A DNA stretch of 5,096 nt from Bacillota bacterium (GTDB taxonomy: Bacteria > Bacillota_I > Bacilli_A > RFN20 > CAG-826), in assembly GCA_003501485.1 (NCBI GenBank), contig DNPJ01000003.1, forward strand, positions 1-5,096, written 5' to 3'. Below, one piece after another: positions 1-5,096 of the stretch. The stretch's first letter is position 1. Each line of letters begins with the position of its first letter. A program made the position numbers and the translations under genes. The notes beneath the pieces were generated by a model. The model searched no databases and was not told where the DNA came from. It saw nothing but the letters and a program-made list of their open reading frames with translations.

Positions 1-928
1 TTTTATCAATTAATGGATGTCTAGCATTTTTAATATCAATAATGCGTTCATCCACTAAAGATGCAACAAAACAATCATGCTGGTTTCCATACATCGCTTT
101 TGCAGAAACAAAGTCTAATTTTGTTATGATCCTTGCGTTATTTATTAATGCATCGGCATTTAATGTTACTTTATTTGAAAGTTCTTTTAAAATAAGTCTT
201 ATTTCTTCATTTTCTTCTTTGTGAAGCAAATATATTTCATTCGATAATTCCACAAGTGCTGCAGGTTCGACAAATGTTGTTTGCCCTGAATCGGAAATAT
301 CATGAATGATACCGCTTATTTTATTTTTAAATCCGCTTTTAATTGGAAGAACAAAATGTCCGTTTCTAATCGATATTGTTGATTCGCTCAAATAATCTTT
401 ATATTTGTTTAAAAGCGATAAAGTTAATATGTGAATATCTTTATCTTTTTTAATAATGTTTTGGCGAATTTTATATAATTCAACTGATGCATTATCACTT
501 ATAGATAAATTAGGTGTAATTACTAAATGAATCTCTTTTTCTAAAAATGATAAATCTATCAACTTATCACTAATCCTATTAAGAGTTGGGTATAAGGCAT
601 TTTCGCTTCTTGCAAAATATTTTAAAAGATTTAATGCATTATTTATTTCATTCGCAATATGTTCAAAATCAAGAGGAGAAAGAATTCCTCCTTTTTTTGA
701 TGTATCAATGATTTTATCAATCGCAAATGAAACATTTATGGGGATGTTTCCGCGACGTAAAATTAGCGATGACATTTCATCAACTTCTTTTAAAGCAATT
801 CTATTTTCATTAATAGAAGAAAACATCTTCATATTTAAAATATCTTTTTTTGATACTTCACTTTTTGAGTACGAAGATATTTCATCGAGTATTTGTTTAA
901 TTTCTAAAGTCGCATATATATCAAGCAT
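1..928 (-). CDS. mutS2: MutS2 family protein, N-terminal part (runs off the left edge)
   Basis: MutS2 is a MutS-related ATPase without the mismatch-recognition domain. Members are reported to suppress recombination by acting on branched DNA and, in Bacillus subtilis, to act on collided ribosomes. The reverse strand reads open for 309 codons from the ATG at 926-928 to the window edge. The protein starts MLDIYATLEIKQILDEI, as is usual for the family. Diagnostic stretches are LILRRGNIPI (about residues 56-65), GGILSPLDF (80-88), SIRNGHFVLPIK (186-197) followed by GIIHDISDSGQTTFVEP (206-222), LDFVSAKAMY (271-280), and NARHPLID (301-308), which leads into the ATPase domain. The Walker A/B ATPase, the clamp-like coiled coil and any Smr nuclease domain lie outside the window, so whether an Smr domain is present cannot be told. 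The start is fixed by an in-frame TAA at 938-940. No Shine-Dalgarno sequence precedes it; an extended -10 box ends six bases upstream, which suggests a leaderless transcript. The gene is divergent from rnhC. Confidence 0.93.
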   Translation of the reverse strand, partial: MLDIYATLEIKQILDEISSYSKSEVSKKDILNMKMFSSINENRIALKEVDEMSSLILRRGNIPINVSFAIDKIIDTSKKGGILSPLDFEHIANEINNALNLLKYFARSENALYPTLNRISDKLIDLSFLEKEIHLVITPNLSISDNASVELYKIRQNIIKKDKDIHILTLSLLNKYKDYLSESTISIRNGHFVLPIKSGFKNKISGIIHDISDSGQTTFVEPAALVELSNEIYLLHKEENEEIRLILKELSNKVTLNADALINNARIITKLDFVSAKAMYGNQHDCFVASLVDERIIDIKNARHPLIDK

Positions 929-934
929 ATATAA

Positions 935-943
935 ATATTAACA
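935..943 (-). promoter_or_regulatory. Candidate extended -10 promoter of mutS2
   Basis: On the minus strand the bases read TGT TAATAT, matching the TGn extension and four of six bases of the TATAAT consensus. Exactly six bases (TTATAT) follow before the mutS2 ATG at 928. Transcription starting six or seven bases after the box would begin at or next to the A of ATG. No convincing -35 hexamer is seen at 16-18 bases, which an extended -10 can tolerate. The TAA at the start of the hexamer is also the in-frame stop that fixes the start codon. The region is AT-rich, so a chance match is possible; the same geometry in front of rnhC raises my confidence. Confidence 0.45.
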
Positions 944-954
944 TAGTTAATCAA

Positions 955-1275
955 TTAGTTCTTCAAAGAAGTTATTGAATCAACATAAACTCCATCGGGT
1001 CTTTTATATGCGGCATTACATAATCCGTATATAACACATAGTGTTTTGCACCTTCTCCACCATTTTTATAATAAAATTATTTGCTATAATTAAATTAGTT
1101 GCGGCCTTATTTCTTGTAAAGATTTTAGTAACAATTCAATTTTGTTCTTGTTCCTTTTTACAACAGCAATTTTGTAAATATTTTCATTTATAACTGATTT
1201 GATATATGCTTTAGCGATTATCGTTCAGTTTTTTAAATTATTGTTTATAGATGAAGACCATCCGCTAACTTGCTG
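955..1275 (-). pseudogene. Decayed C-terminal remnant of an AAA_14/DUF4143-type ATP-binding protein
   Basis: No intact frame exists, but three minus-strand pieces read like one eroded protein. Piece 1 (about 1266-1117) contains SGWSSSINNNLKN, an in-frame TGA at 1225-1227, then TIIAKAYIKSVINENIYKI, VVKRNKNK and IELLLKSL. The family usually has a GGWPxS motif, a YxxxVxxxDI helix and then an R-rich segment leading to LLRSLARN. Piece 2 (about 1116-1070) needs a one-base frameshift after LLKSL to continue as ARNKAATNLIIANN, restoring the LARN motif. Piece 3 (about 1035-955) is in another frame and gives YGLCNAAYKRPDGVYV and then DSITSLKN, ending at TAA 955-957. This resembles the YGL...R-DGVYVVPIxxLK tail of such ATPases. 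Only about 25 codons separate the LARN and YGL motifs, far fewer than in a complete DUF4143 domain, so an internal deletion is likely. The N-terminal Walker A ATPase half is missing. The family is called from remembered motif patterns, without a search. That the stretch is broken coding sequence is firmer than the family name. Complete members are often solitary accessory genes of unclear role. Confidence 0.6.
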
Positions 1276-1393
1276 TATTTTCATCCGGCCTCTTTATAAA
1301 TTCAAATCGACCATTTTGATAAAATAAATCATTTTCTTTGAATAAAATATACAAAAATTGACTATTAGATAATAAGGAAACATTTAGTTGTGG
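1265..1393 (-). other. Short unrecognised open frame, possible second gene remnant
   Basis: A minus-strand frame is open from near the rnhC start to a TAG at 1265-1267 and has no good start codon. Its last part reads LYILFKENDLFYQNG, then RFEFIKRPDENTAS. The composition, with mixed charged and aromatic residues, looks more protein-like than random AT-rich DNA. It runs straight into the frame of the ATPase remnant, so it may be the upstream continuation of that pseudogene after another frameshift, or the end of a different lost gene. I recognise no domain. It overlaps the rnhC promoter region and is not proposed as a functional gene. Confidence 0.2.
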
Positions 1394-1399
1394 TAAAAT
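1391..1399 (+). promoter_or_regulatory. Candidate extended -10 promoter of rnhC
   Basis: The bases read TGG TAAAAT: a TGn extension and five of six matches to TATAAT. Six bases (AAAAAT) separate the box from the rnhC ATG at 1406, so the expected transcription start falls on or beside the start codon, a leaderless arrangement. A TTGACT lies at 1358-1363, but about 30 bases from this box, too far to be its -35. The AAGGA at 1374-1378 is likewise too far from the ATG to act as its ribosome binding site. The TAA at 1394-1396 is in frame with rnhC and rules out any earlier start. Confidence 0.5.
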
Positions 1400-1405
1400 A
1401 AAAAT

Positions 1406-2317
1406 ATGAACAAAAAAGAAATCGTCTCAATTAAAATTAACGAAAAATTGAAAGATAAAATTGAAAATCAATATAAGTCTTTTAAAGAAGAAAACAACAA
1501 TGAATATATAGTGTTTTTTGCAAAGAAAAACGGCACAAGCATCACCATATATGTGAATAAGAAAAACGAATACAAAGTTACATTTATCGGAACTAATGCT
1601 TTAAAAGAAGCAAGACTTTGGGATGAAAATGCCGAAATAGCAACATCTAAAAACAAATTAAAAAACGCCCATTGGCTCAATTTAGATGATCAAATTGGAA
1701 GCGATGAAGTAGGCACAGGCGATTTTTTTGGTCCAATTTGTGTTGCGGCAAGTTTGGTAAGAAAAAGCGATATTGCTTATTTAAAATCATTAGGAGTTGA
1801 TGATAGCAAAAAGCTTACCGATGAAAAAATCAAAGAACTAGGAAAAATATTGATTAATAAGTTCCCTTATTCACAATTATCGTTAGAAAATGAAAAATAT
1901 AATAAACTCCACGATGAAGGAATAAATTTAAATGAAATGAAAACCAAAATGCATAATCAGGTTTTGCTCAATTTGAAAAATAAATATCACATAGACAACA
2001 TATTTGTAGATCAGTTTTTAGAAAAAGATAAATATTATGCATATTTAAGCGACACAAAAGATATTGTTAGTAACATCAATTTCAAAACAAAAGGAGAATC
2101 ATATTTCCCTTCTGTTGCTGTTGCAAGTATTATCGCTAGGTATTCGTTTTTACAAAAGATGGAAAAGCTAAGTGATAAATATAAAATGGACATTCCTTTT
2201 GGAGCATCCACAAAAGTGAATAATTTTGCAAAAAAATTCATCAAAACATATGGAATTGATGAATTAAATAAAATTGTTAAGAAGAATTTTGCCAATTATA
2301 AAGAAATAATTAAGTAA
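1406..2317 (+). CDS. rnhC: Ribonuclease HIII
   Basis: This cytoplasmic endonuclease cleaves the RNA strand of RNA:DNA hybrids (R-loops, primers). It is the type found mainly in Firmicutes and relatives, often alongside RNase HII. At 303 residues it has normal family length. The first 80-90 residues, rich in Lys, Glu and Asn, match the place of the N-terminal TBP-like substrate-binding domain of RNase HIII. The catalytic domain opens with IGSDEVGTGDFFGPICVAAS (residues 97-116), the HIII form of the signature, with D100 and E101 as metal ligands. It continues with DDSKKLTDEKI (132-142), a further catalytic Asp at D202 in IFVDQF, and SVAVASIIAR (236-245). The N-terminus is fixed by an in-frame TAA at 1394-1396. 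There is no Shine-Dalgarno sequence, and an extended -10 box lies six bases upstream, suggesting leaderless translation. The gene is divergent from mutS2 and convergent with rluD, sharing no intergenic base with the latter. No key residue appears lost. Confidence 0.96.
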   Translation: MNKKEIVSIKINEKLKDKIENQYKSFKEENNNEYIVFFAKKNGTSITIYVNKKNEYKVTFIGTNALKEARLWDENAEIATSKNKLKNAHWLNLDDQIGSDEVGTGDFFGPICVAASLVRKSDIAYLKSLGVDDSKKLTDEKIKELGKILINKFPYSQLSLENEKYNKLHDEGINLNEMKTKMHNQVLLNLKNKYHIDNIFVDQFLEKDKYYAYLSDTKDIVSNINFKTKGESYFPSVAVASIIARYSFLQKMEKLSDKYKMDIPFGASTKVNNFAKKFIKTYGIDELNKIVKKNFANYKEIIK

Positions 2318-2329
2318 TTATAATTTTTT
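2306..2329 (+). terminator. Weak possible terminator at the rnhC/rluD junction
   Basis: ATAATT (2306-2311), the loop AAGT and AATTAT (2316-2321) form a perfect six-base-pair stem made only of A-T pairs. AA and a run of six T follow (2324-2329). Read from the other strand, the same stem is preceded by the A-run and followed by TTCTTT, so it could act weakly in both directions. It spans both stop codons of the convergent genes. An all-AT stem this short is a poor intrinsic terminator, and similar hairpins arise by chance in such DNA. Confidence 0.25.
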
Positions 2330-3217
2330 CAATACTTCAGTAAAATATGATGGAAGATTGACATTAAAAGTCATCTTCTTTTTTGTTTTAGGATGAATAA
2401 AACTAATCTCGTGAGCAAATAAAAGCTGTCCGTCTTTATAAATTATTCTATTTCCTTTTCCGTAAAGTGGATCACCAATGACTGGATGATGAATATAATC
2501 CATATGGACTCTAATTTGATGAGTTCGTCCGGTTTCAAGAACACATTCGACAAGAGTATAGCCGTTATATCGTTTAATTACTTTAAAATTCGTCACTGCT
2601 TCTTTGCCGTCTTTTAAATCAACAGCCATTTTAAGACGGTTTTTGTCATCTCTTCCAATAGGAGCAATGATTTTACCTTCATTTTCTTTAAAAGACCCTA
2701 AAACAAGGGCGTAATATTTTCTTCCTAATGTGTGATCGACTAATTGCGATGATAAAAATTCATGAGTAGCATTATTTTTCGCGACAATAATTAAACCCGC
2801 AGTATCTTTATCAAGTCGATGTACAATACCCGGACGAAAATCGCCATTAATCGATGAAAGATTATCACTATAAAACTTCAAAGCATTTGCCATTGTATGG
2901 GAATGGTTTCCGGCTCCAGGATGAACAACTAAACCAACAGGCTTATTTATGACAATCACATCATCATCTTCATAAACGATATCTAAAGGGATATTTTCAG
3001 CGAGAAGAGACGATTCTTCTTTAGGGAAATCTTTTATTAACAATTCATCATTTTCTTCGAGTTTATATGATGGTTTTTCAATTTTATTATTAACTAAGAT
3101 ATATCCATCTTTTAAGTATTCTTGAATTTTATTTCTAGAAATATCGCCCAAAATAAGGCTAAGCGCTTTATCGAGCCTATAAGATATATATTCGTTACTT
3201 ATCTTTATTGTTTTCAT
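2318..3217 (-). CDS. rluD: RluA/RluD-family 23S rRNA pseudouridine synthase
   Basis: The enzyme isomerises specific uridines to pseudouridine in structured RNA. RluD itself modifies helix 69 of 23S rRNA, but the exact target of this family member is inferred only. The 299-residue length is usual. An S4 RNA-binding domain occupies about residues 12-62 (YRLDKALSLIL through VNNKIEKPSYKL). The catalytic domain follows, with VINKPVGLVVHPGAG (89-103), GIVHRLDKDTAGLIIVAKN (130-148, catalytic Asp at D136), GRKYYALVLG (165-174), ETGRTHQIRVHM (228-239) and HPVIGDPLYG (244-253). The ATG at 3215-3217 lies inside the end of lspA (23-base overlap) and has no strong Shine-Dalgarno sequence, so translation is probably coupled to lspA. 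It is the last gene of the ileS-lspA-rluD operon, an order also seen in Bacillus (there ylyB). Its TAA abuts the rnhC TAA on the other strand. Confidence 0.94.
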   Translation of the reverse strand: MKTIKISNEYISYRLDKALSLILGDISRNKIQEYLKDGYILVNNKIEKPSYKLEENDELLIKDFPKEESSLLAENIPLDIVYEDDDVIVINKPVGLVVHPGAGNHSHTMANALKFYSDNLSSINGDFRPGIVHRLDKDTAGLIIVAKNNATHEFLSSQLVDHTLGRKYYALVLGSFKENEGKIIAPIGRDDKNRLKMAVDLKDGKEAVTNFKVIKRYNGYTLVECVLETGRTHQIRVHMDYIHHPVIGDPLYGKGNRIIYKDGQLLFAHEISFIHPKTKKKMTFNVNLPSYFTEVLKKL

Positions 3218-3836
3218 CGTTATTAGAAGAGTTTTCTTTATTTTCTTCTTCCTTTTTCATTTTTTCATTATATTGTTCAGGAGTGAGTTCGTATGCACCG
3301 CTTTTACCTTTTTTAATCGCATCTTTAATAAGTTCAATGACAATCAAAACGATAATTATAATGACCCCGATAACAAGCGCGCTATCAGCGATATTAAATA
3401 CTGGAAAATTTTTCGTGACTTTAATCCAATCTATTACGCCATCAAAACCTACGATTCCGTTCCAATAAAAAGCACGATCAATTAAATTGCCAACAGCTCC
3501 AGCAAACATAAGCATTAATGCTGCTTTATACCATCCATTTACTTTATTGCGTTGTTTAATGTAATAAATCAAAATTGCAACTGACATAATTAAAGATATC
3601 GCTATCCAAAGTATTCTCATCCATGTTTCTCCTCCATTGCCAAGAGAAAAGGCTGCACCTAGATTGTGTGTTTTTGTAATCCACAAAAAATTAGGAATCA
3701 GGACAATTTCTTCGTTATCAGCAAGATTATTTTGAACGACCCATTTTGTGGTAATATCTACGACAAAAACCACTAACGCTAACCAGGTATATGAGAAAAA
3801 TATTTTTTTTAAAATTGTTTTGGCTTTATCGCTCAT
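3195..3836 (-). CDS. lspA: Lipoprotein signal peptidase (signal peptidase II)
   Basis: This inner-membrane aspartyl protease removes signal peptides from diacylglyceryl-modified prolipoproteins. It is the step after Lgt and the target of globomycin. The predicted protein has 213 residues. About four hydrophobic segments are visible (near residues 13-30, 73-93, 105-119 and 153-170). Family motifs are VVDITTKWVV (25-34), THNLGAAFSLGNGG (56-69), AGAVGNLIDRAFYW (112-125, catalytic D120) and FPVFNIADSALVIG (144-157, catalytic D151). The chosen ATG at 3834-3836 has a strong GGAGG (3844-3848) seven bases upstream. An in-frame ATG six codons earlier (3854) would translate through that ribosome binding site and is rejected. 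The start overlaps the ileS stop as ATGA, so translation is coupled. Odd feature: a tail of about 40 residues after the last membrane segment, rich in Lys, Glu and Asn, longer than in most LspA proteins. The 3' end overlaps rluD by 23 bases. Confidence 0.95.
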   Translation of the reverse strand: MSDKAKTILKKIFFSYTWLALVVFVVDITTKWVVQNNLADNEEIVLIPNFLWITKTHNLGAAFSLGNGGETWMRILWIAISLIMSVAILIYYIKQRNKVNGWYKAALMLMFAGAVGNLIDRAFYWNGIVGFDGVIDWIKVTKNFPVFNIADSALVIGVIIIIVLIVIELIKDAIKKGKSGAYELTPEQYNEKMKKEEENKENSSNNDENNKDK

Positions 3837-5096
3837 TTTAAAACCTCCGCGCAACGATGGCAGACAAATGTATCGTCGTCAATTTGTTCGAGTTTATCGA
3901 CATAATTCCAACAACGTGGACATTTAACGGCATCTATATGATGGGCTTCAATACTTTTTAATGAATTATTAATTTCAACTTTACTAACAATTAACAATTT
4001 AGCTAGTTCATCAAGATTTTTGTCTAAACCAGTGTCATGAAGAACTTTATAATCTGGTGTAACAATAAGTGCTTCTTGAGAAGAACCGACTACCCCGTTA
4101 GCGCGTTTTTCCTCAATTGACTTATTAACATCATTTCTAAATGATAAAAATGCTGCATATTGATCAAGAATATCTTTTGAATATTCGTGACTTTCTTTTG
4201 GATAATCAAGCAAGGAAGCAGATCTACCGTCATAATTTGGCATATTTTTATAGACTTCCTCCATTGTAAATGGAAGGACTGGAGTAAGCATTCTCATAAG
4301 TTCATCACTTACTTTATAAATAACATTTTGCATTTGTTTTCTTCTTAGAGAATTAACACTATTGCAATAAAGAATATCTTTACCAATATCCAAATAGAAA
4401 CTTGAAAGGTCAGTTGACATGAATGTCATAATTTTTGTGACGGCATTTGCAAAATCGAATTTGTCGAAGCTTGCAATAACGCTATTTTTAACTTCTTCAA
4501 GTCTTGCAAGAATGAATTTATCAACCACTTCATAAGAATCTACTTTATCTTTAACTGGATCAAATTTTAAATTGTCACCATTAGAAAGATTTCCTAAAAG
4601 GAATTTAAAAGTATTACGAATTTTACGATATTGCTCAGCAACTTGTTTCAAAAGGTTTTCGCTTATTCTAACATCTTGTTGATAATTAACAGTTGAAACC
4701 CATAAACGAAGTATGTCTGCACCATAAATATTTGCCATTTTATTTGGATCTACACCATTACCTTTAGATTTGGACATCTTTTCACCTTTTTCATCAAGAA
4801 CCCAGCCGTGTGTAACAACATTTTTATATGGAGCTTTATCATAGCAAGCTACTGAGACTGTTAACGAGGAATTAAACCAACCCCTAAATTGGTCAGCACC
4901 TTCTAAATATAAATCAACTGGGAATGGGTGATGGTTTTTAACCATTACCGCATTAAATGATGAACCTGAATCAAACCAAACATCCATAATATCTTTTTCT
5001 TTAGTAAAAACGCCATTTGGTGAATGTTCATTTTTATAATTTTCCGGTAAGAAAAAGTTTGCATCTTTGGTAAACCAAACGTCTGTTCCAAATTCT
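3833..5096 (-). CDS. ileS: Isoleucyl-tRNA synthetase, C-terminal part (5' end beyond the window)
   Basis: This class I aminoacyl-tRNA synthetase charges tRNA-Ile in the cytoplasm. The open frame enters from the right edge and supplies about 420 of an expected 900 or so residues. The first in-window stretch (EFGTDVWFTKDANFFLPE, then SPNGVFTKEKDIMDVWFDSGSS) matches the segment following the CP1 editing domain. The HIGH motif and most of the editing domain are outside. The catalytic KMSKS loop is at 4766-4780 in the context GEKMSKSKGNGVDP, preceded by GADQFRGWFNSS and THGWVLDE. The anticodon-binding helical domain follows (FKFLLGNL, then LSSFYLDIGKDILYCN). The protein ends in a zinc ribbon with two CxxC pairs, CPRCW and CHRC, followed by AEVLK. 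This is the bacterial-type IleRS with an intact C-terminal zinc site. The ATG at 4985-4987 is internal (MDVWFDSG) and not the start. The TGA stop at 3833-3835 overlaps the lspA start. Any T-box leader would lie beyond the right edge. Confidence 0.97.
   Translation of the reverse strand, partial: EFGTDVWFTKDANFFLPENYKNEHSPNGVFTKEKDIMDVWFDSGSSFNAVMVKNHHPFPVDLYLEGADQFRGWFNSSLTVSVACYDKAPYKNVVTHGWVLDEKGEKMSKSKGNGVDPNKMANIYGADILRLWVSTVNYQQDVRISENLLKQVAEQYRKIRNTFKFLLGNLSNGDNLKFDPVKDKVDSYEVVDKFILARLEEVKNSVIASFDKFDFANAVTKIMTFMSTDLSSFYLDIGKDILYCNSVNSLRRKQMQNVIYKVSDELMRMLTPVLPFTMEEVYKNMPNYDGRSASLLDYPKESHEYSKDILDQYAAFLSFRNDVNKSIEEKRANGVVGSSQEALIVTPDYKVLHDTGLDKNLDELAKLLIVSKVEINNSLKSIEAHHIDAVKCPRCWNYVDKLEQIDDDTFVCHRCAEVLK
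3843..3848 (-). promoter_or_regulatory. Shine-Dalgarno site of lspA, inside the end of ileS
   Basis: The minus strand reads GGAGGT, followed by TTTTAAA and then ATG at 3836, giving ideal spacing. It lies within the last codons of ileS and decides the lspA start in favour of MSDKAK over the upstream in-frame ATG at 3854. It also shows that at least this operon uses classical ribosome binding, unlike the rnhC and mutS2 starts. Confidence 0.8.
3848..3919 (-). other. C-terminal zinc-binding ribbon of isoleucyl-tRNA synthetase
   Basis: The four cysteines lie in two CxxC pairs, CPRC and CHRC, separated by 16 residues, near the extreme C-terminus. In bacterial IleRS this zinc site is needed for productive tRNA-Ile binding. 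The last pair is encoded just upstream of the lspA ribosome binding site. Confidence 0.8.
4766..4780 (-). other. KMSKS catalytic motif of isoleucyl-tRNA synthetase
   Basis: These five codons encode KMSKS, the second ATP-binding signature of class I synthetases. It stabilises the transition state of isoleucyl-adenylate formation. The motif is fully conserved here, arguing that the gene is functional. Confidence 0.95.

Noticed and set aside
42..224. Plus-strand open frame of 60 codons
   Set aside because: It lies wholly inside mutS2 on the opposite strand and has no ribosome binding site or recognisable motif; it is a shadow of the real gene.
708..941. Plus-strand open frame of 77 codons
   Set aside because: It is antisense to the conserved N-terminus of MutS2, which is clearly the coding strand.
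1082..1090. Perfect extended -10 box (TGCTATAAT) on the plus strand
   Set aside because: No -35 partner and no gene start follow, and the bases fall in the ATPase remnant. A long-leader rnhC transcript from here cannot be excluded, but nothing supports it.
1061..1100. AT-rich inverted repeats as a regulatory hairpin or riboswitch
   Set aside because: The pairings are short and all A-T, of a kind expected by chance in this base composition; no conserved riboswitch core is visible.
1358..1363. TTGACT as a -35 box for rnhC
   Set aside because: It lies about 30 bases from the good -10 box, and no acceptable -10 sits at 16-18 bases.
2035..2295. Minus-strand open frame of 86 codons inside rnhC
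   Set aside because: It is the antisense shadow of the conserved RNase HIII catalytic domain.
3208..3485. Two plus-strand open frames of 86 and 70 codons opposite lspA
   Set aside because: They are antisense to the catalytic motifs of LspA and lack family features or ribosome binding sites.
1..5096. CRISPR array, transposon ends, tRNA or a novel defence system
   Set aside because: No spaced direct repeats, terminal inverted repeats, transposase motifs or cloverleaf-like sequences were seen. Apart from 929-1405 the window is filled by recognisable housekeeping genes.

Overview
This is a very AT-rich chromosomal window carrying ordinary housekeeping genes in a gram-positive (Firmicutes/Tenericutes) arrangement. 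The gene order ileS-lspA-rluD and the closeness of rnhC to mutS2 are typical of Bacilli and relatives. All tryptophans in the readable proteins are encoded by TGG, and ileS ends at a TGA that makes sense as a stop, so the standard bacterial code fits better than the Mycoplasma/Spiroplasma code. By inference, the source is a low-GC, wall-less or wall-poor Bacilli/Acholeplasma-like lineage (for example an uncultured Mollicutes/RF39-type or Erysipelotrichia-type genome). The species cannot be named from this sequence.

Layout: (1) positions 1-928, minus strand: the N-terminal 309 codons of mutS2, running off the left edge. (2) positions 929-1405: a 477-base stretch with no intact gene. It holds, on the minus strand, what I read as the broken C-terminal part of an AAA_14/DUF4143-type ATPase, plus a short unrecognised open frame. 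It also holds two divergent extended -10 promoter candidates, each sitting six bases before a start codon. (3) positions 1406-2317, plus strand: rnhC, ribonuclease HIII. (4) positions 2318-5096, minus strand: a tightly packed operon transcribed ileS (3' part) > lspA > rluD. It meets rnhC tail to tail with directly abutting stop codons.

Functionally, ileS charges tRNA-Ile, lspA matures lipoproteins at the membrane and rluD modifies 23S rRNA. rnhC removes RNA from RNA:DNA hybrids, and mutS2 acts on branched DNA or collided ribosomes. In Bacillus-type genomes rnhC is divergent from zapA-cvpA-polX-mutS2. Here zapA, cvpA and polX are absent and only the decayed ATPase fragment lies between rnhC and mutS2.

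I see no CRISPR array, tRNA, rRNA, insertion sequence or new defence system. The two points most worth a second look are the probable leaderless divergent start pair (rnhC/mutS2) and the ATPase remnant between them.
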